Shown here piece after piece: positions 25,184 to 33,632 of a stretch of DNA of 39,964 bases (the stretch's first letter is position 1; each line of letters opens with the position of its first letter). A program made the translations under genes and the position numbers. Source of the DNA: Planctomycetota bacterium (GTDB lineage Bacteria > Planctomycetota > UBA1135); assembly GCA_014382805.1 (NCBI GenBank), contig JACNIZ010000175.1:1-39964 (forward strand), in the 5' to 3' direction. The notes under the pieces were generated by a model. That model worked only from the letters and a program-made list of their open reading frames with translations, made no database searches and had not been told where the DNA came from.

Positions 25184-26472
25184 TAGTAATTTTGGGTGGC
25201 TTCCAAGGCCGCCAAGCCGATGTCGGTGCGAAAGGTTTTGCCCTCGAATTCGATTTTCTCAACTGCTTGATAAGCGCGCTGACGGGCTTCGTACAAATCG
25301 GAGCCTAATGCAGTCACGGCAAGGATACGGCCGCCTGCAGTCACAATCTGTCCAGCCACCTCTGCAGTGCCGGCATGGAAAATCTGCAAAGCATCGCCTT
25401 GTTCAACGTCATCCAGGCCGTGAATGGGAATTCCAGTGGGATAGCTCGCCGGATAGCCGCCCGCAGCAAGGACGACGGTGATAGATGGCCGCTCATCCCA
25501 TTCCGGGGCTTCCAGTTCTTCCAAATTGCCATTGGCACATGCCAATAGATATGGAACCAAATCGGACTTGAGACGGGGCATCAATGCCTGGCACTCTGGG
25601 TCGCCGAAGCGCACGTTGTACTCCAGAACTTTTGGACCAGCGGCAGTCAGCTTTAGACCGGCAAATAGCACGCCTTGAAAGCGGCGGCCTTCGTGGTTCA
25701 TGCCATGGATGGTAGGAAGAATGACTTGCCGTTCCACCGCGTCGCGAGTGCGCGGACTGAGCAATGGGTTCGGGCATACCGCGCCCATACCGCCAGTATT
25801 AGGGCCGACGTCGCCATCGCCGAGCTGCTTGTGATCCATGCAACTTTCTAACGGCATAAAGGTGCGGCTGTCAGTTAGTGCAAAAATGGATGCTTCTGGG
25901 CCATCCAGAAACTCTTCCACCAAAATGGTTTTGCCGGCTTTCCCGTGGCGCCCGCCTTCCAGCATGTCTTTGGTTGCCTCACGCGCTTCGCGCACATCTT
26001 TGCAAATGACCACGCCTTTACCAGCCGCCAATCCGGAGGCCTTGACGACGACCGGATACCGGGCGCCGCTTTGCAAATAAGAAATCGCTGAATTCAGGTC
26101 ACTGAAAACTCGGTAAGCCCCAGTGGGTACACGGTGACGCACCATGATGTCCTTGCAAAAAGCTTTCGAGCTTTCTAATTCGGCGGCAGCAGCGCGCGGC
26201 CCAAAAACGGGCACTTGAATTTCATGCAGCTGGTCAGCCAAACCCGCAGCAAGCGGATCTTCAGGGCCAATCACCACCAATCCGACGTCATTCGCCCTGC
26301 AAAAACTGACGATACCATCTAAATCGTCAGCGGCCAGATTTAAGTTCTCCCCGAGCTGAGCCGTGCCTGGGTTGCCAGGAGCGAACCACATGCCTTCGAC
26401 CATTGGCGATTGGGAAATTTTCCAAGCCAGGGAATGTTCCCGGCCACCAGATCCGACAAGCAGAACGCGCAT
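25183..26472 (-). CDS. purD: Phosphoribosylamine-glycine ligase (GAR synthetase)
   Basis: ATP-grasp enzyme of 429 residues making glycinamide ribonucleotide in purine synthesis. Landmarks are the N-terminal MRVLLVGSGGREHSLAWKIS, the ATP-grasp segment RYPVVVKASGLAAGKGVVIC, EEFLDGPEASIFALTDSRTF, and the signature VLEYNVRFGDPECQALMPRL. The C-terminal domain includes VVLAAGGYPASYPTG. It is the full family length. It diverges from the sensor-kinase gene (42-base gap) and is translationally coupled to the downstream fur-family gene. Confidence 0.97.
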   Translation of the reverse strand: MRVLLVGSGGREHSLAWKISQSPMVEGMWFAPGNPGTAQLGENLNLAADDLDGIVSFCRANDVGLVVIGPEDPLAAGLADQLHEIQVPVFGPRAAAAELESSKAFCKDIMVRHRVPTGAYRVFSDLNSAISYLQSGARYPVVVKASGLAAGKGVVICKDVREAREATKDMLEGGRHGKAGKTILVEEFLDGPEASIFALTDSRTFMPLESCMDHKQLGDGDVGPNTGGMGAVCPNPLLSPRTRDAVERQVILPTIHGMNHEGRRFQGVLFAGLKLTAAGPKVLEYNVRFGDPECQALMPRLKSDLVPYLLACANGNLEELEAPEWDERPSITVVLAAGGYPASYPTGIPIHGLDDVEQGDALQIFHAGTAEVAGQIVTAGGRILAVTALGSDLYEARQRAYQAVEKIEFEGKTFRTDIGLAALEATQNY

Positions 26473-26514
26473 TACCGCAGATTCTACGTGCTCCCTAGTG
26501 GTGAGAAAAGTCTA

Positions 26515-27663
26515 GTGGTCGCGGCCTCCTGGCGGCGTTACACCAGAGGAGTGAGTTCCCCAACGAACACCGCTGATCTAGAGCATTCCGCCGACGGCCC
26601 GCTCGGACCCGAACAGCTGGCGCGGATAGTCGATCTGAGCCCCGACGCGATAGTTCTGCTGGATAAAGATCATGTGATTCGGGTGTGGAACCAAAGCGCG
26701 GAACGCATTTTTGGCTACCCCGCTGCCGAGGCTATCGGCCAGTCCTTCGATTTATTGGTGCCGCCGGATTTACTTAAAAGCAAAGAGTTGCAGCGCATAA
26801 AAACTGCTACCGATGCAGAGGGAGAATTGCGCGACTATCGAACCCGTCGGCGGACCCGGGATGGGCGCGAGATTTTGGTTTCCCTAGCGCGACGTCGGTT
26901 GTTGGATTCAACTGGAGAATATTCTGGCACCATCGCAATTCTGCGCGACATTTCAGAGTCGGTGCGCTTGCGTCAGGAGGCCGCCGATACTCGTCATTTA
27001 GCTTCGATTGGAAATATTGCTTCCCAGGTCGCGCATGAAATCCGCAATCCATTGGCCGGTATCCATGGTGCTCTGCAAGTATTACGGCGGCGCTTTCCGC
27101 CGAATAGCAATGAGCAAAATATCTTTGTGGGCCTAACCGAGGAAATTCGTCGACTGGATGGATTGGTCACCGACTTGCAACGTTTTGGCCGCCCGATTAA
27201 AGCACGATGGCAAGCTTTTGATTTGTGTCAATGGATGCAGCAAATCGCCAACGAATTAACCTGCAACTATTCGCCCGCTGTGGAACTGCAAATGCAATTG
27301 CCGGATGAACTTAAATTGCAAAGCGACACGACTTTGCTGAAAGAGATCCTCGCCGCCTTATTTGATAATGCAGTGGATTATCATGGCGCTACCGACCCAC
27401 CCACTAGCGTGCAAATTGTCATTACTCATTCTGGCTCGCACGCTCAAATCGACTTTTACGATAACGGTCCAGGCATTTCCGACGACATGGTGGCAAGTTT
27501 ATTCGAACCCTTCGTCACCACTAAAGTACGCGGCTCCGGCTTGGGCCTAGCCATCTGCCGACGCCATGTAGAGGCTTTGGGCGGCAAGGTGCTGTGGGAG
27601 CCCAATCGCCCCAACGACGCCTTTCAAGGCGCCCATTTTAAGATTCGTCTTCCGCTGGCCTAG
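26515..27663 (+). CDS. PAS-domain sensor histidine kinase, NtrB-like
   Basis: A 382-residue soluble histidine kinase. The PAS domain (about 30-150) has LSPDAIVLLDKDHVIRVWNQ, ERIFGYPAAEAIGQ and GTIAILRDISE. The HisKA dimerisation helix has phospho-acceptor His174 in QVAHEIRNPLAGIHGALQVL. The HATPase_c boxes are LFDNAVDYHG (N box), FYDNGPGI (G1) and GSGLGLAI (G2). No membrane segment or signal peptide is present, so it senses an internal cue. The start at GTG 26515 is supported by GGTGAG nine bases upstream. GTG 26551 is an alternative, though the AGAGGA before it is too close. Its 3' end overlaps the response-regulator gene by 26 bases, tail to tail. Confidence 0.92.
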   Translation: MVAASWRRYTRGVSSPTNTADLEHSADGPLGPEQLARIVDLSPDAIVLLDKDHVIRVWNQSAERIFGYPAAEAIGQSFDLLVPPDLLKSKELQRIKTATDAEGELRDYRTRRRTRDGREILVSLARRRLLDSTGEYSGTIAILRDISESVRLRQEAADTRHLASIGNIASQVAHEIRNPLAGIHGALQVLRRRFPPNSNEQNIFVGLTEEIRRLDGLVTDLQRFGRPIKARWQAFDLCQWMQQIANELTCNYSPAVELQMQLPDELKLQSDTTLLKEILAALFDNAVDYHGATDPPTSVQIVITHSGSHAQIDFYDNGPGISDDMVASLFEPFVTTKVRGSGLGLAICRRHVEALGGKVLWEPNRPNDAFQGAHFKIRLPLA

Positions 27664-29041
27664 AATCGCGATCAAGGCCGAACTTTTCGATGCGGTAGCG
27701 AATCTGGTCACGCTTCATGCCAAGCAAACGTGCAGCCTGGCTGCGGTTGCCATCACAGCGCCTTAAAGCTTCTTGCACCCAAGACTTTTCTAGATCTTCC
27801 AACGAGCAACCGTGCTTGGGCAAGGCGGGTAAACCACTGGCATTGATGCGACTGCTCATGCCACTCAATTCAGGTGGCAAATCGGGCAAATCAATCCGCT
27901 CGCCAACCACCAACAATGCTGCGCGCTCGATAGCGTTACGCAACTCCCGCACATTGCCGGGCCACGGGAATGCATCCATCGCAGCCAGTGCGGCATCGGT
28001 AAACCCGGTTGCAGGGCTGCCGAATTCTTTGCGATAAACGTCGAGAAAGTGTTCAGCCAGAGGACGAATATCTTCGAGTCGATTTTTTAATGCCGGAATA
28101 ACCACCGGCAGTACGCGCAGGCGATAAAACAAATCTGCGCGGAATCGACCTATACTGACGTCGGCTTGCAAATCGCGGTTGGTGGCGGCAATCACTCTTG
28201 CTTCCAATCTCAGTTGACGGGTGCCGCCGACCCGGCGGAAGGTTCGATCCTCAAGCAAAGTCAACATTTTCGCTTGAACTCCCGGCGGTAAATCGCCAAT
28301 TTCATCCAAGAATAAAGTGCCGCCATATGCAAGTTCGGCCAAACCAGGCTTGGCAGTTTTGGCGTCGGTAAAGGCGCCTTTTTCGTGGCCGAATAATTCT
28401 GATTCCAGCAGTGATTCGGGGATGGCGGTGCAGGGAACCGAAATGAATGGGCGCGTTTTTTCGCCGCCAAAACTATGCAGCAATCGCGCGGCCAAGCCTT
28501 TACCAACGCCGCTATCACCAGTAATCAGCACCGTTGAAGCTTCACTACGACCGATCCGTTTGAGCAGACGAATGACGTCTACGAAAGAAGGCGACTCTGC
28601 GATCAAACCCACAGAACTTGGATCGCGACGTTGCATTTCTTCAATGCGTCGCAAGCGGCTTCGATCGAAAATACGCGCTGCCTTGGCTAAAATTTCATCC
28701 AAGTCAAATGGCTTGCCGACGTAATCCTGTGCGCCCGCTTGAATGGCGTCGACCGCGGCGTCGAAGGATCCGTAAGCGGTGATCATTAACACCGGCAGTT
28801 CACCGTCTTTTTCCAACACCTCGCTTAACAAATCCATGCCCAATCCATCGGGCAGGCGTTGGTCCAGCAATAACAGGTCCGGCCATTCTTCGTCTAGGCG
28901 ACGCCGCGCTTCGGCCAGGTTCGCGGCTTCTTCCACGATGGCGCCCGCGTCTTCAAAACCGGCGCGCAAACTCCAGCGAATCATCTGCTCGTCGTCGACG
29001 ACCAAAATTCGGGGAGCGGGCGTAGGGAAACGTATATCCAC
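27638..29041 (-). CDS. NtrC-family sigma54-dependent response regulator
   Basis: A 467-residue enhancer-binding activator. The receiver (about 10-125) has acidic pair DD at 16-17, phospho-acceptor Asp60 in LLLLDQRLPDG, and Lys110 in YVGKPFD. The AAA+ domain (about 145-385) has Walker A GDSGVGKG (175-182), the sigma54-contact loop GAFTDA (222-227; E. coli NtrC has GAFTGA) and Walker B with DEIGDLPPG. It also has the arginine-finger segment RFRADLFYRLRVLPV. A Fis-type helix-turn-helix ends it (RCDGNRSQAARLLGMKRDQI). The start is GTG 29041. The neighbouring PAS kinase is its likely partner, which implies this organism has RpoN. Confidence 0.95.
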   Translation of the reverse strand: MDIRFPTPAPRILVVDDEQMIRWSLRAGFEDAGAIVEEAANLAEARRRLDEEWPDLLLLDQRLPDGLGMDLLSEVLEKDGELPVLMITAYGSFDAAVDAIQAGAQDYVGKPFDLDEILAKAARIFDRSRLRRIEEMQRRDPSSVGLIAESPSFVDVIRLLKRIGRSEASTVLITGDSGVGKGLAARLLHSFGGEKTRPFISVPCTAIPESLLESELFGHEKGAFTDAKTAKPGLAELAYGGTLFLDEIGDLPPGVQAKMLTLLEDRTFRRVGGTRQLRLEARVIAATNRDLQADVSIGRFRADLFYRLRVLPVVIPALKNRLEDIRPLAEHFLDVYRKEFGSPATGFTDAALAAMDAFPWPGNVRELRNAIERAALLVVGERIDLPDLPPELSGMSSRINASGLPALPKHGCSLEDLEKSWVQEALRRCDGNRSQAARLLGMKRDQIRYRIEKFGLDRDSRPAEDES

Positions 29042-29086
29042 AGGAAGCGATCCGCGGCCTAAAGGCCTGCGCCTTCAAAGTATGGC

Positions 29087-29623
29087 TTAGCGGAACATGC
29101 GGCGCATCATCAAGGCCGCAAAAATCGCGACTCCGGCAATGCCTGCAATCAGAAAGGTGATGGATGATTGCATTTTTTCACCGACTTGTTCGGCGCTGTT
29201 GCCGTCAGTCAATTCACGCCCAATTTCAGCACTGTCTTTGGACCCGTAACGTTTTTTGGGCGCCGCCTCGGGGGTGGCCTCATCAAGAGCACGCAAACGT
29301 CGCACCGCCTCGTAAGTCACAGCAGCGGTGCCTGAAATGAACACCGCGTGTGAAGAACTCACTGGCTGCATCGACGGCACATTGGGACGATCAAAGGTGC
29401 GCGCAACACTGGATGACGCGCTGACGACGTCGGCGCGAAGCAGAGTCAGCAAGACGGTAACCCTTTCTTCGCCTGGATCCGCCAATGACGCCAAACGCTC
29501 TAACTCAGCCATTTCAATAAGCTTGCCGTCGCCAGAATTTTGAGCCATGGCGGGCATGGCCGACAGCGCCAATGTGCACAAGACCCATGCCAGCCAATTC
29601 CATGCTGTGGAGATTATTTGCAT
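29087..29623 (-). CDS. Secreted small protein with C-terminal membrane anchor, unknown
   Basis: A 178-residue protein I do not recognise. The N-terminal signal peptide runs to about residue 28 (LAWVLCTLALSAMPAMAQ). The middle (about 30-150) is soluble, Ala/Ser/Glu rich, with MAELERLASLADPGEERVTV and VTYEAVRRLRALDEATPEAA. A C-terminal hydrophobic helix (about 155-172, SITFLIAGIAGVAIFAALMM) ends in RRMFR, which would keep the tail inside. It overlaps the pepN stop as TAATG, so it is coupled to pepN, and lies 45 bases before the response regulator. Function is unknown. Confidence 0.7.
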   Translation of the reverse strand: MQIISTAWNWLAWVLCTLALSAMPAMAQNSGDGKLIEMAELERLASLADPGEERVTVLLTLLRADVVSASSSVARTFDRPNVPSMQPVSSSHAVFISGTAAVTYEAVRRLRALDEATPEAAPKKRYGSKDSAEIGRELTDGNSAEQVGEKMQSSITFLIAGIAGVAIFAALMMRRMFR

Positions 29624-32295
29624 TAGGCCAAGCTCTTAGAAACCATTTCGAAAGTATCGTTGGACAAGCTACCTCGGTCCTGAATGCGTTGTAATTGGGC
29701 CTTCATCGCCGACGCCCACGGTTCGCGGTATCGTTTCCACCGCCCAAGAGGTGCCACTAAGCGCGATGCAATTTGCGGGTTAATTTTGTCTAGCTCTAGA
29801 ATGCGATCGGCAAGAAATTGGTAGCCAGCACCGTCTGCGCGATGGAAACCACAATTGTTGGCGGCGAAACTTCGCAGCAAAGAGCGCACCTTGTTTGGAT
29901 TGCTCATGCTGAAATTAGGATGCCCCATCAAAGCAATCACTTGATCCAGGACCTGCTCATTGGCGGCGCCGGCCTGCAGCGCGAACCACTTATCCATGAC
30001 CAACGCATTATCGAGCCAACGTTTTTCAAAAATTGCCAGCTCAGCTTCGGCCGCGGCAGGTGAATGGTCAACCAAGCAACCCAATGCCGCCAACGAGTCG
30101 GTCATGTTGTCGGCGTCGGCAAACTGTTGTTTGGCCAAAGCAACAGCGCCATCGACGTCAGCGCCATCGACGTCAGCGGCAACTAGGTAGGCTAAACAAA
30201 GGTTGCGCAACTGGCGACGACCGATTTCGCTGGGAGTCAGTTGGTAGTCGCCATTCCCGGCCAACTGGTGATAAAGCTGAAGTAGTGAACTGTGTAGAGC
30301 ATGACCTAGTTTGTTGCGCAAACCACAGCGCGTCAAATGCAAACCGCGCGGATCAATTTTCTCCATTTCTTCGCCCAATCCAGCCGTTGCTGGCAAGACC
30401 AAGGCGTAAGCCCGCAGCGCCGCATCCAAGTTTTGATCCTGTAGAGTCTGAGCAAACGCAACGCGCAAAGTATCAGGAAGGGTGACCTCTGCGCCGGTTG
30501 CGACGGCGTCAACTTGCTCCAGTATGGTGCGAGTTGCTAGTTCTTGACCGGCTTCCCAGCGGCAGAAGGAATCCGTATCCAAAGCAAATAGCTTGGCCAA
30601 TTCCGCACTACTACGCTGCATGCGCAACTTCACTGGTGCAGAAAAGCCTCGCGACACGGAGGCGATTGGTTCAGCTGGAATGTAGTCGAAGTGAAAATCT
30701 TGCTCGGTTTTTGTGAGCTGCAAAACTTGGGTGCCAATCAAATCCTTACCCGCATCATCCAACAAACCTATAGCTAGTGGAATGTGGAATGGCAGCTTTT
30801 GTTCTTGTCCAGGGGTGGCCGGGCAGCTTTGCTTGCAACTCAAGGTGTAGCGTTGAGCCGCCGCGTCGTAGCTTCCTTTGGCTTCGACCACTGGCGTGCC
30901 AGCTTGTGTGTACCAGCGCTCAAATTGAGTGAGGTCGACTTGGTTAGCGTCGGCCATGGCGGCACGGAAGTCATCACATGTGACGGCTTGACCATCATGC
31001 CGTTCAAAGTACAAATCCAAACCTTTGCGGAAGCCGTCGCGACCGAGCAACGTTTGGTACATGCGGATGACTTCGGCACCTTTGATATAAACCGTGGCGG
31101 TGTAGAAATTATCCATCGCGATATAAGAATCAGGACGGATCGGATGCGCCATAGGGCCAGCGTCTTCTGGGAATTGGCCATTGCGCAAAGTTCGCACAGC
31201 ATCAATACGCTGCACCGCCCGGGAGCCCATATCCGCCGAAAACTCTTGATCGCGGAATACCGTCAACCCTTCTTTCAGCGTTAATTGAAACCAATCGCGG
31301 CAGGTCACGCGGTTGCCAGTCCAGTTATGAAAATATTCATGGCCAATCACACTTTCGACACCATCAAAATCGGAGTCGGTGGCAGTGTCACGACTGGCCA
31401 ATACATAAACCGTATTAAAAACATTGAGACTCTTATTTTCCATGGCGCCCATGTTGAAGTCTTCCACCGCAACAATGTTGTAAATATCCAAGTCGTATTC
31501 AAGACCAAAAACATCTTCATCCCATTTCATCGATCTTTTCAACGAATCCATGGCATGCTGCAAACGGTCGACGTTGCGATGTTCAGAATAAATGTACAAG
31601 TCCACGTCGCGGCCGCTGCATGTAGTGAACTTTTCCTGAATAAAGCCTAAATCGCCAGCCACTAATGCAAACAGATAACTAGGTTTCGGGAATGGATCTT
31701 CCCAAATTGCATAATGACGCCCCCCTTGCTCGGCCGCACCGGACTCAATCAAGTTGCCATTGCTCAACAAGACCGGACATGCTTTTTGATCGCCTTCCAT
31801 GCGCACCCGGTAGTGGGTCATGATGTCGGGCCGATCCATAAACCAGGTAATGCGACGGAATCCTTCGGCTTCACATTGGGTGCAATAATTGCCAGAAGAC
31901 AAGTACAAGCCGGATAGCTGAGTATTCAACCCAGGGTAGATTTTGACCTGAATTTCCAACAAAAAATTGGCAGGTAAATCGCGCACCGTCAAATTCTCTT
32001 TCGCGACCGTGTATTGCTGGACGCTTAATTCAACTCCATCCACCCGCACGCTCAACGTTTCTAGACCTTCGCCATCCAACACTAAGTCAGCGTTTGTGTC
32101 GGCTCCATCCCTGCGCTGCATCTGCAACCGGGACTGCACCACCGTGAACTCCGCTTGTAAATCAAAATCCAATTCCACACCATTGATTTGGAACGGATGA
32201 ATTTGATAGTCCTTGCGGAATTTTTCAACAGGCGCGCTGGCTGCGCTGATTTCTAAGGAAGTTGCTTGTGGAGTCGCCGACGTGGAATCTGCCAT
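29623..32295 (-). CDS. pepN: Aminopeptidase N (M1 family)
   Basis: Zinc aminopeptidase of 890 residues, matching E. coli PepN (870) from end to end. The N-terminal domain includes CTQCEAEGFRRITWFMDRPD and EDPFPKPSYLFALVAGDL. The exopeptidase motif is GAMEN (283-287). The zinc site is HEYFH (His319, Glu320, His323) with Glu342 in LKEGLTVFRDQEF. The C-terminal helical bowl ends in SNPNKVRSLLRSFAANNCGF and NPQIASRLVAPLGRWKRY. There is no signal peptide, so it acts in the cytoplasm in peptide turnover. A 15-bp tandem repeat encodes DVDGADVDGA in the C-terminal part. Confidence 0.97.
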   Translation of the reverse strand: MADSTSATPQATSLEISAASAPVEKFRKDYQIHPFQINGVELDFDLQAEFTVVQSRLQMQRRDGADTNADLVLDGEGLETLSVRVDGVELSVQQYTVAKENLTVRDLPANFLLEIQVKIYPGLNTQLSGLYLSSGNYCTQCEAEGFRRITWFMDRPDIMTHYRVRMEGDQKACPVLLSNGNLIESGAAEQGGRHYAIWEDPFPKPSYLFALVAGDLGFIQEKFTTCSGRDVDLYIYSEHRNVDRLQHAMDSLKRSMKWDEDVFGLEYDLDIYNIVAVEDFNMGAMENKSLNVFNTVYVLASRDTATDSDFDGVESVIGHEYFHNWTGNRVTCRDWFQLTLKEGLTVFRDQEFSADMGSRAVQRIDAVRTLRNGQFPEDAGPMAHPIRPDSYIAMDNFYTATVYIKGAEVIRMYQTLLGRDGFRKGLDLYFERHDGQAVTCDDFRAAMADANQVDLTQFERWYTQAGTPVVEAKGSYDAAAQRYTLSCKQSCPATPGQEQKLPFHIPLAIGLLDDAGKDLIGTQVLQLTKTEQDFHFDYIPAEPIASVSRGFSAPVKLRMQRSSAELAKLFALDTDSFCRWEAGQELATRTILEQVDAVATGAEVTLPDTLRVAFAQTLQDQNLDAALRAYALVLPATAGLGEEMEKIDPRGLHLTRCGLRNKLGHALHSSLLQLYHQLAGNGDYQLTPSEIGRRQLRNLCLAYLVAADVDGADVDGAVALAKQQFADADNMTDSLAALGCLVDHSPAAAEAELAIFEKRWLDNALVMDKWFALQAGAANEQVLDQVIALMGHPNFSMSNPNKVRSLLRSFAANNCGFHRADGAGYQFLADRILELDKINPQIASRLVAPLGRWKRYREPWASAMKAQLQRIQDRGSLSNDTFEMVSKSLA
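30148..30177. repeat. 15-bp tandem duplication inside pepN
   Basis: GCCATCGACGTCAGC occurs twice in direct succession (30148-30162, 30163-30177). It is in frame and adds five residues to the surface-exposed helical domain. Confidence 0.85.
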
Positions 32296-32327
32296 GATGC
32301 TCAGATTCTAAACCTATCCAAGGCTCA

Positions 32328-33623
32328 TTACCGCGGCTCCTGCTCAGATTCCGTCAACTTAATCAAATGAACCTGCCCAACTTCGGCCTCGCGAGCGGCA
32401 TCGTCTTGTTCAATCCATTTCGCTTCCATCTTCAGGCGGCGCTTACGCTTACGCCACCATACGAATGGCAGCAGAAAACTTGCTAAAACGAATAAAAAGG
32501 AAAAAAGGTGCTGATAAAAGTCGCGCGCCAAGGTGCGGAACCCGCCCAAACGCTTGCGCATCACCTCCTCCAAAGCAACTAATGACTGACCAGTGGTACG
32601 AATGAGCGCATGCTCCAATTTTGCCCCGTCGCTGACCTCCTTCAAAATTTGGCCAATAATAACGTCGCCGTAGTCCTCGACCAGCATGGCTACGAAAGCG
32701 TGACCCTGGGCGTATCCCTCGGCGGCGTGCAAGCCGCTATGGCCGAAACTTTCGTCGAATTCGGACAGCCAATGCAGATTGCCGGATATGGCCATCCAGG
32801 ACAATGAGATGCCCGAATCTGAAAGATATATTTCGCCGCTAAACTGCTCGGCCAAGCCTTCGTGGAACCAGGCCGGAAGGCTTTGGAAGGCGTCGGCGCC
32901 GATGGCTCCTAGGGCGTGGTGTACCAACTCGTGGCGCAAGGTGGAGCGCAGGCGGTAAACGTCGCCGGCGGCTTGGACGGACAGCAAAATTTCACCACGC
33001 GACGGCACTGCGACGGCGGCCGCCCACTGCGGTACCGGTTGCTTCAAATACTTTTCAATATCCTCACGCGTGGCCACCCAAATCATTTTGCCTGAGCGAG
33101 GTTGAGCCTTCATTCCAGGAATTGCATGCAAACCCAACCATTGATGGGCCTGCTGTAAAATTCCATCCGCTTCGGCGGTCATGCTTCGAGCCAATTCGGC
33201 ATTGCCGGATGGGGCTTGCCATTGAAAAAACTGGCTGTTTCCACGTGCAAGCGAGGGGTCCTGATCGACCGAGTCCAGAGCGATTCTTGAAGCCGTTGGA
33301 GTTGGTTGACCAGGCAACTTGGCGAGCGGAAGACTCAAGGCCAAAAGTAACATCAAGGTCGACACCACCCACTGCAATCGACCTTTACCCTTCAACTTTT
33401 TGACCCGCGCTTCGGCGATGCACGCTTCGCTGCGATTATCAAATGGCCCATAGGTGGCGGCCAACTTCCAAGGCCGATAGGCACGAGTTGAGCGCGCTCC
33501 GCCAACCCGAATTCCATTGTGTTCCTGCAGACGTTTTTGCGGATCCAATGCGATGCCAACGTATGTCCGCTCGGCACGCTCACTGGTGAGGACGTAAACG
33601 TGCCAAGCGGCAGAGTCAGACAT
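32328..33623 (-). CDS. GIY-YIG nuclease domain fused to a membrane gluzincin metallopeptidase
   Basis: A 431-residue protein joining two unrelated domains. Residues 1-82 are a UPF0213-type GIY-YIG domain: HVYVL (8-12), TYVGI (20-24), catalytic-type Arg31 in RLQEHN, and EARVKKLKGKGR at its end. A membrane helix follows at once (about 85-101, WVVSTLMLLLALSLPLA). Residues about 140-345 form a peptidase-MA-like domain with HELVHH (His231, Glu232, His235) and the third-ligand motif WFHEGLAEQ (Glu255), so the gluzincin site is complete. A second helix (about 366-386) and the basic tail WWRKRKRRLK follow. An internal start at GTG 33368 behind AAAGGT (33381-33386) could also yield the peptidase alone. 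The domain calls are firm; the joint function is unknown. Confidence 0.85.
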   Translation of the reverse strand: MSDSAAWHVYVLTSERAERTYVGIALDPQKRLQEHNGIRVGGARSTRAYRPWKLAATYGPFDNRSEACIAEARVKKLKGKGRLQWVVSTLMLLLALSLPLAKLPGQPTPTASRIALDSVDQDPSLARGNSQFFQWQAPSGNAELARSMTAEADGILQQAHQWLGLHAIPGMKAQPRSGKMIWVATREDIEKYLKQPVPQWAAAVAVPSRGEILLSVQAAGDVYRLRSTLRHELVHHALGAIGADAFQSLPAWFHEGLAEQFSGEIYLSDSGISLSWMAISGNLHWLSEFDESFGHSGLHAAEGYAQGHAFVAMLVEDYGDVIIGQILKEVSDGAKLEHALIRTTGQSLVALEEVMRKRLGGFRTLARDFYQHLFSFLFVLASFLLPFVWWRKRKRRLKMEAKWIEQDDAAREAEVGQVHLIKLTESEQEPR

Positions 33624-33632
33624 GCAATGAGC

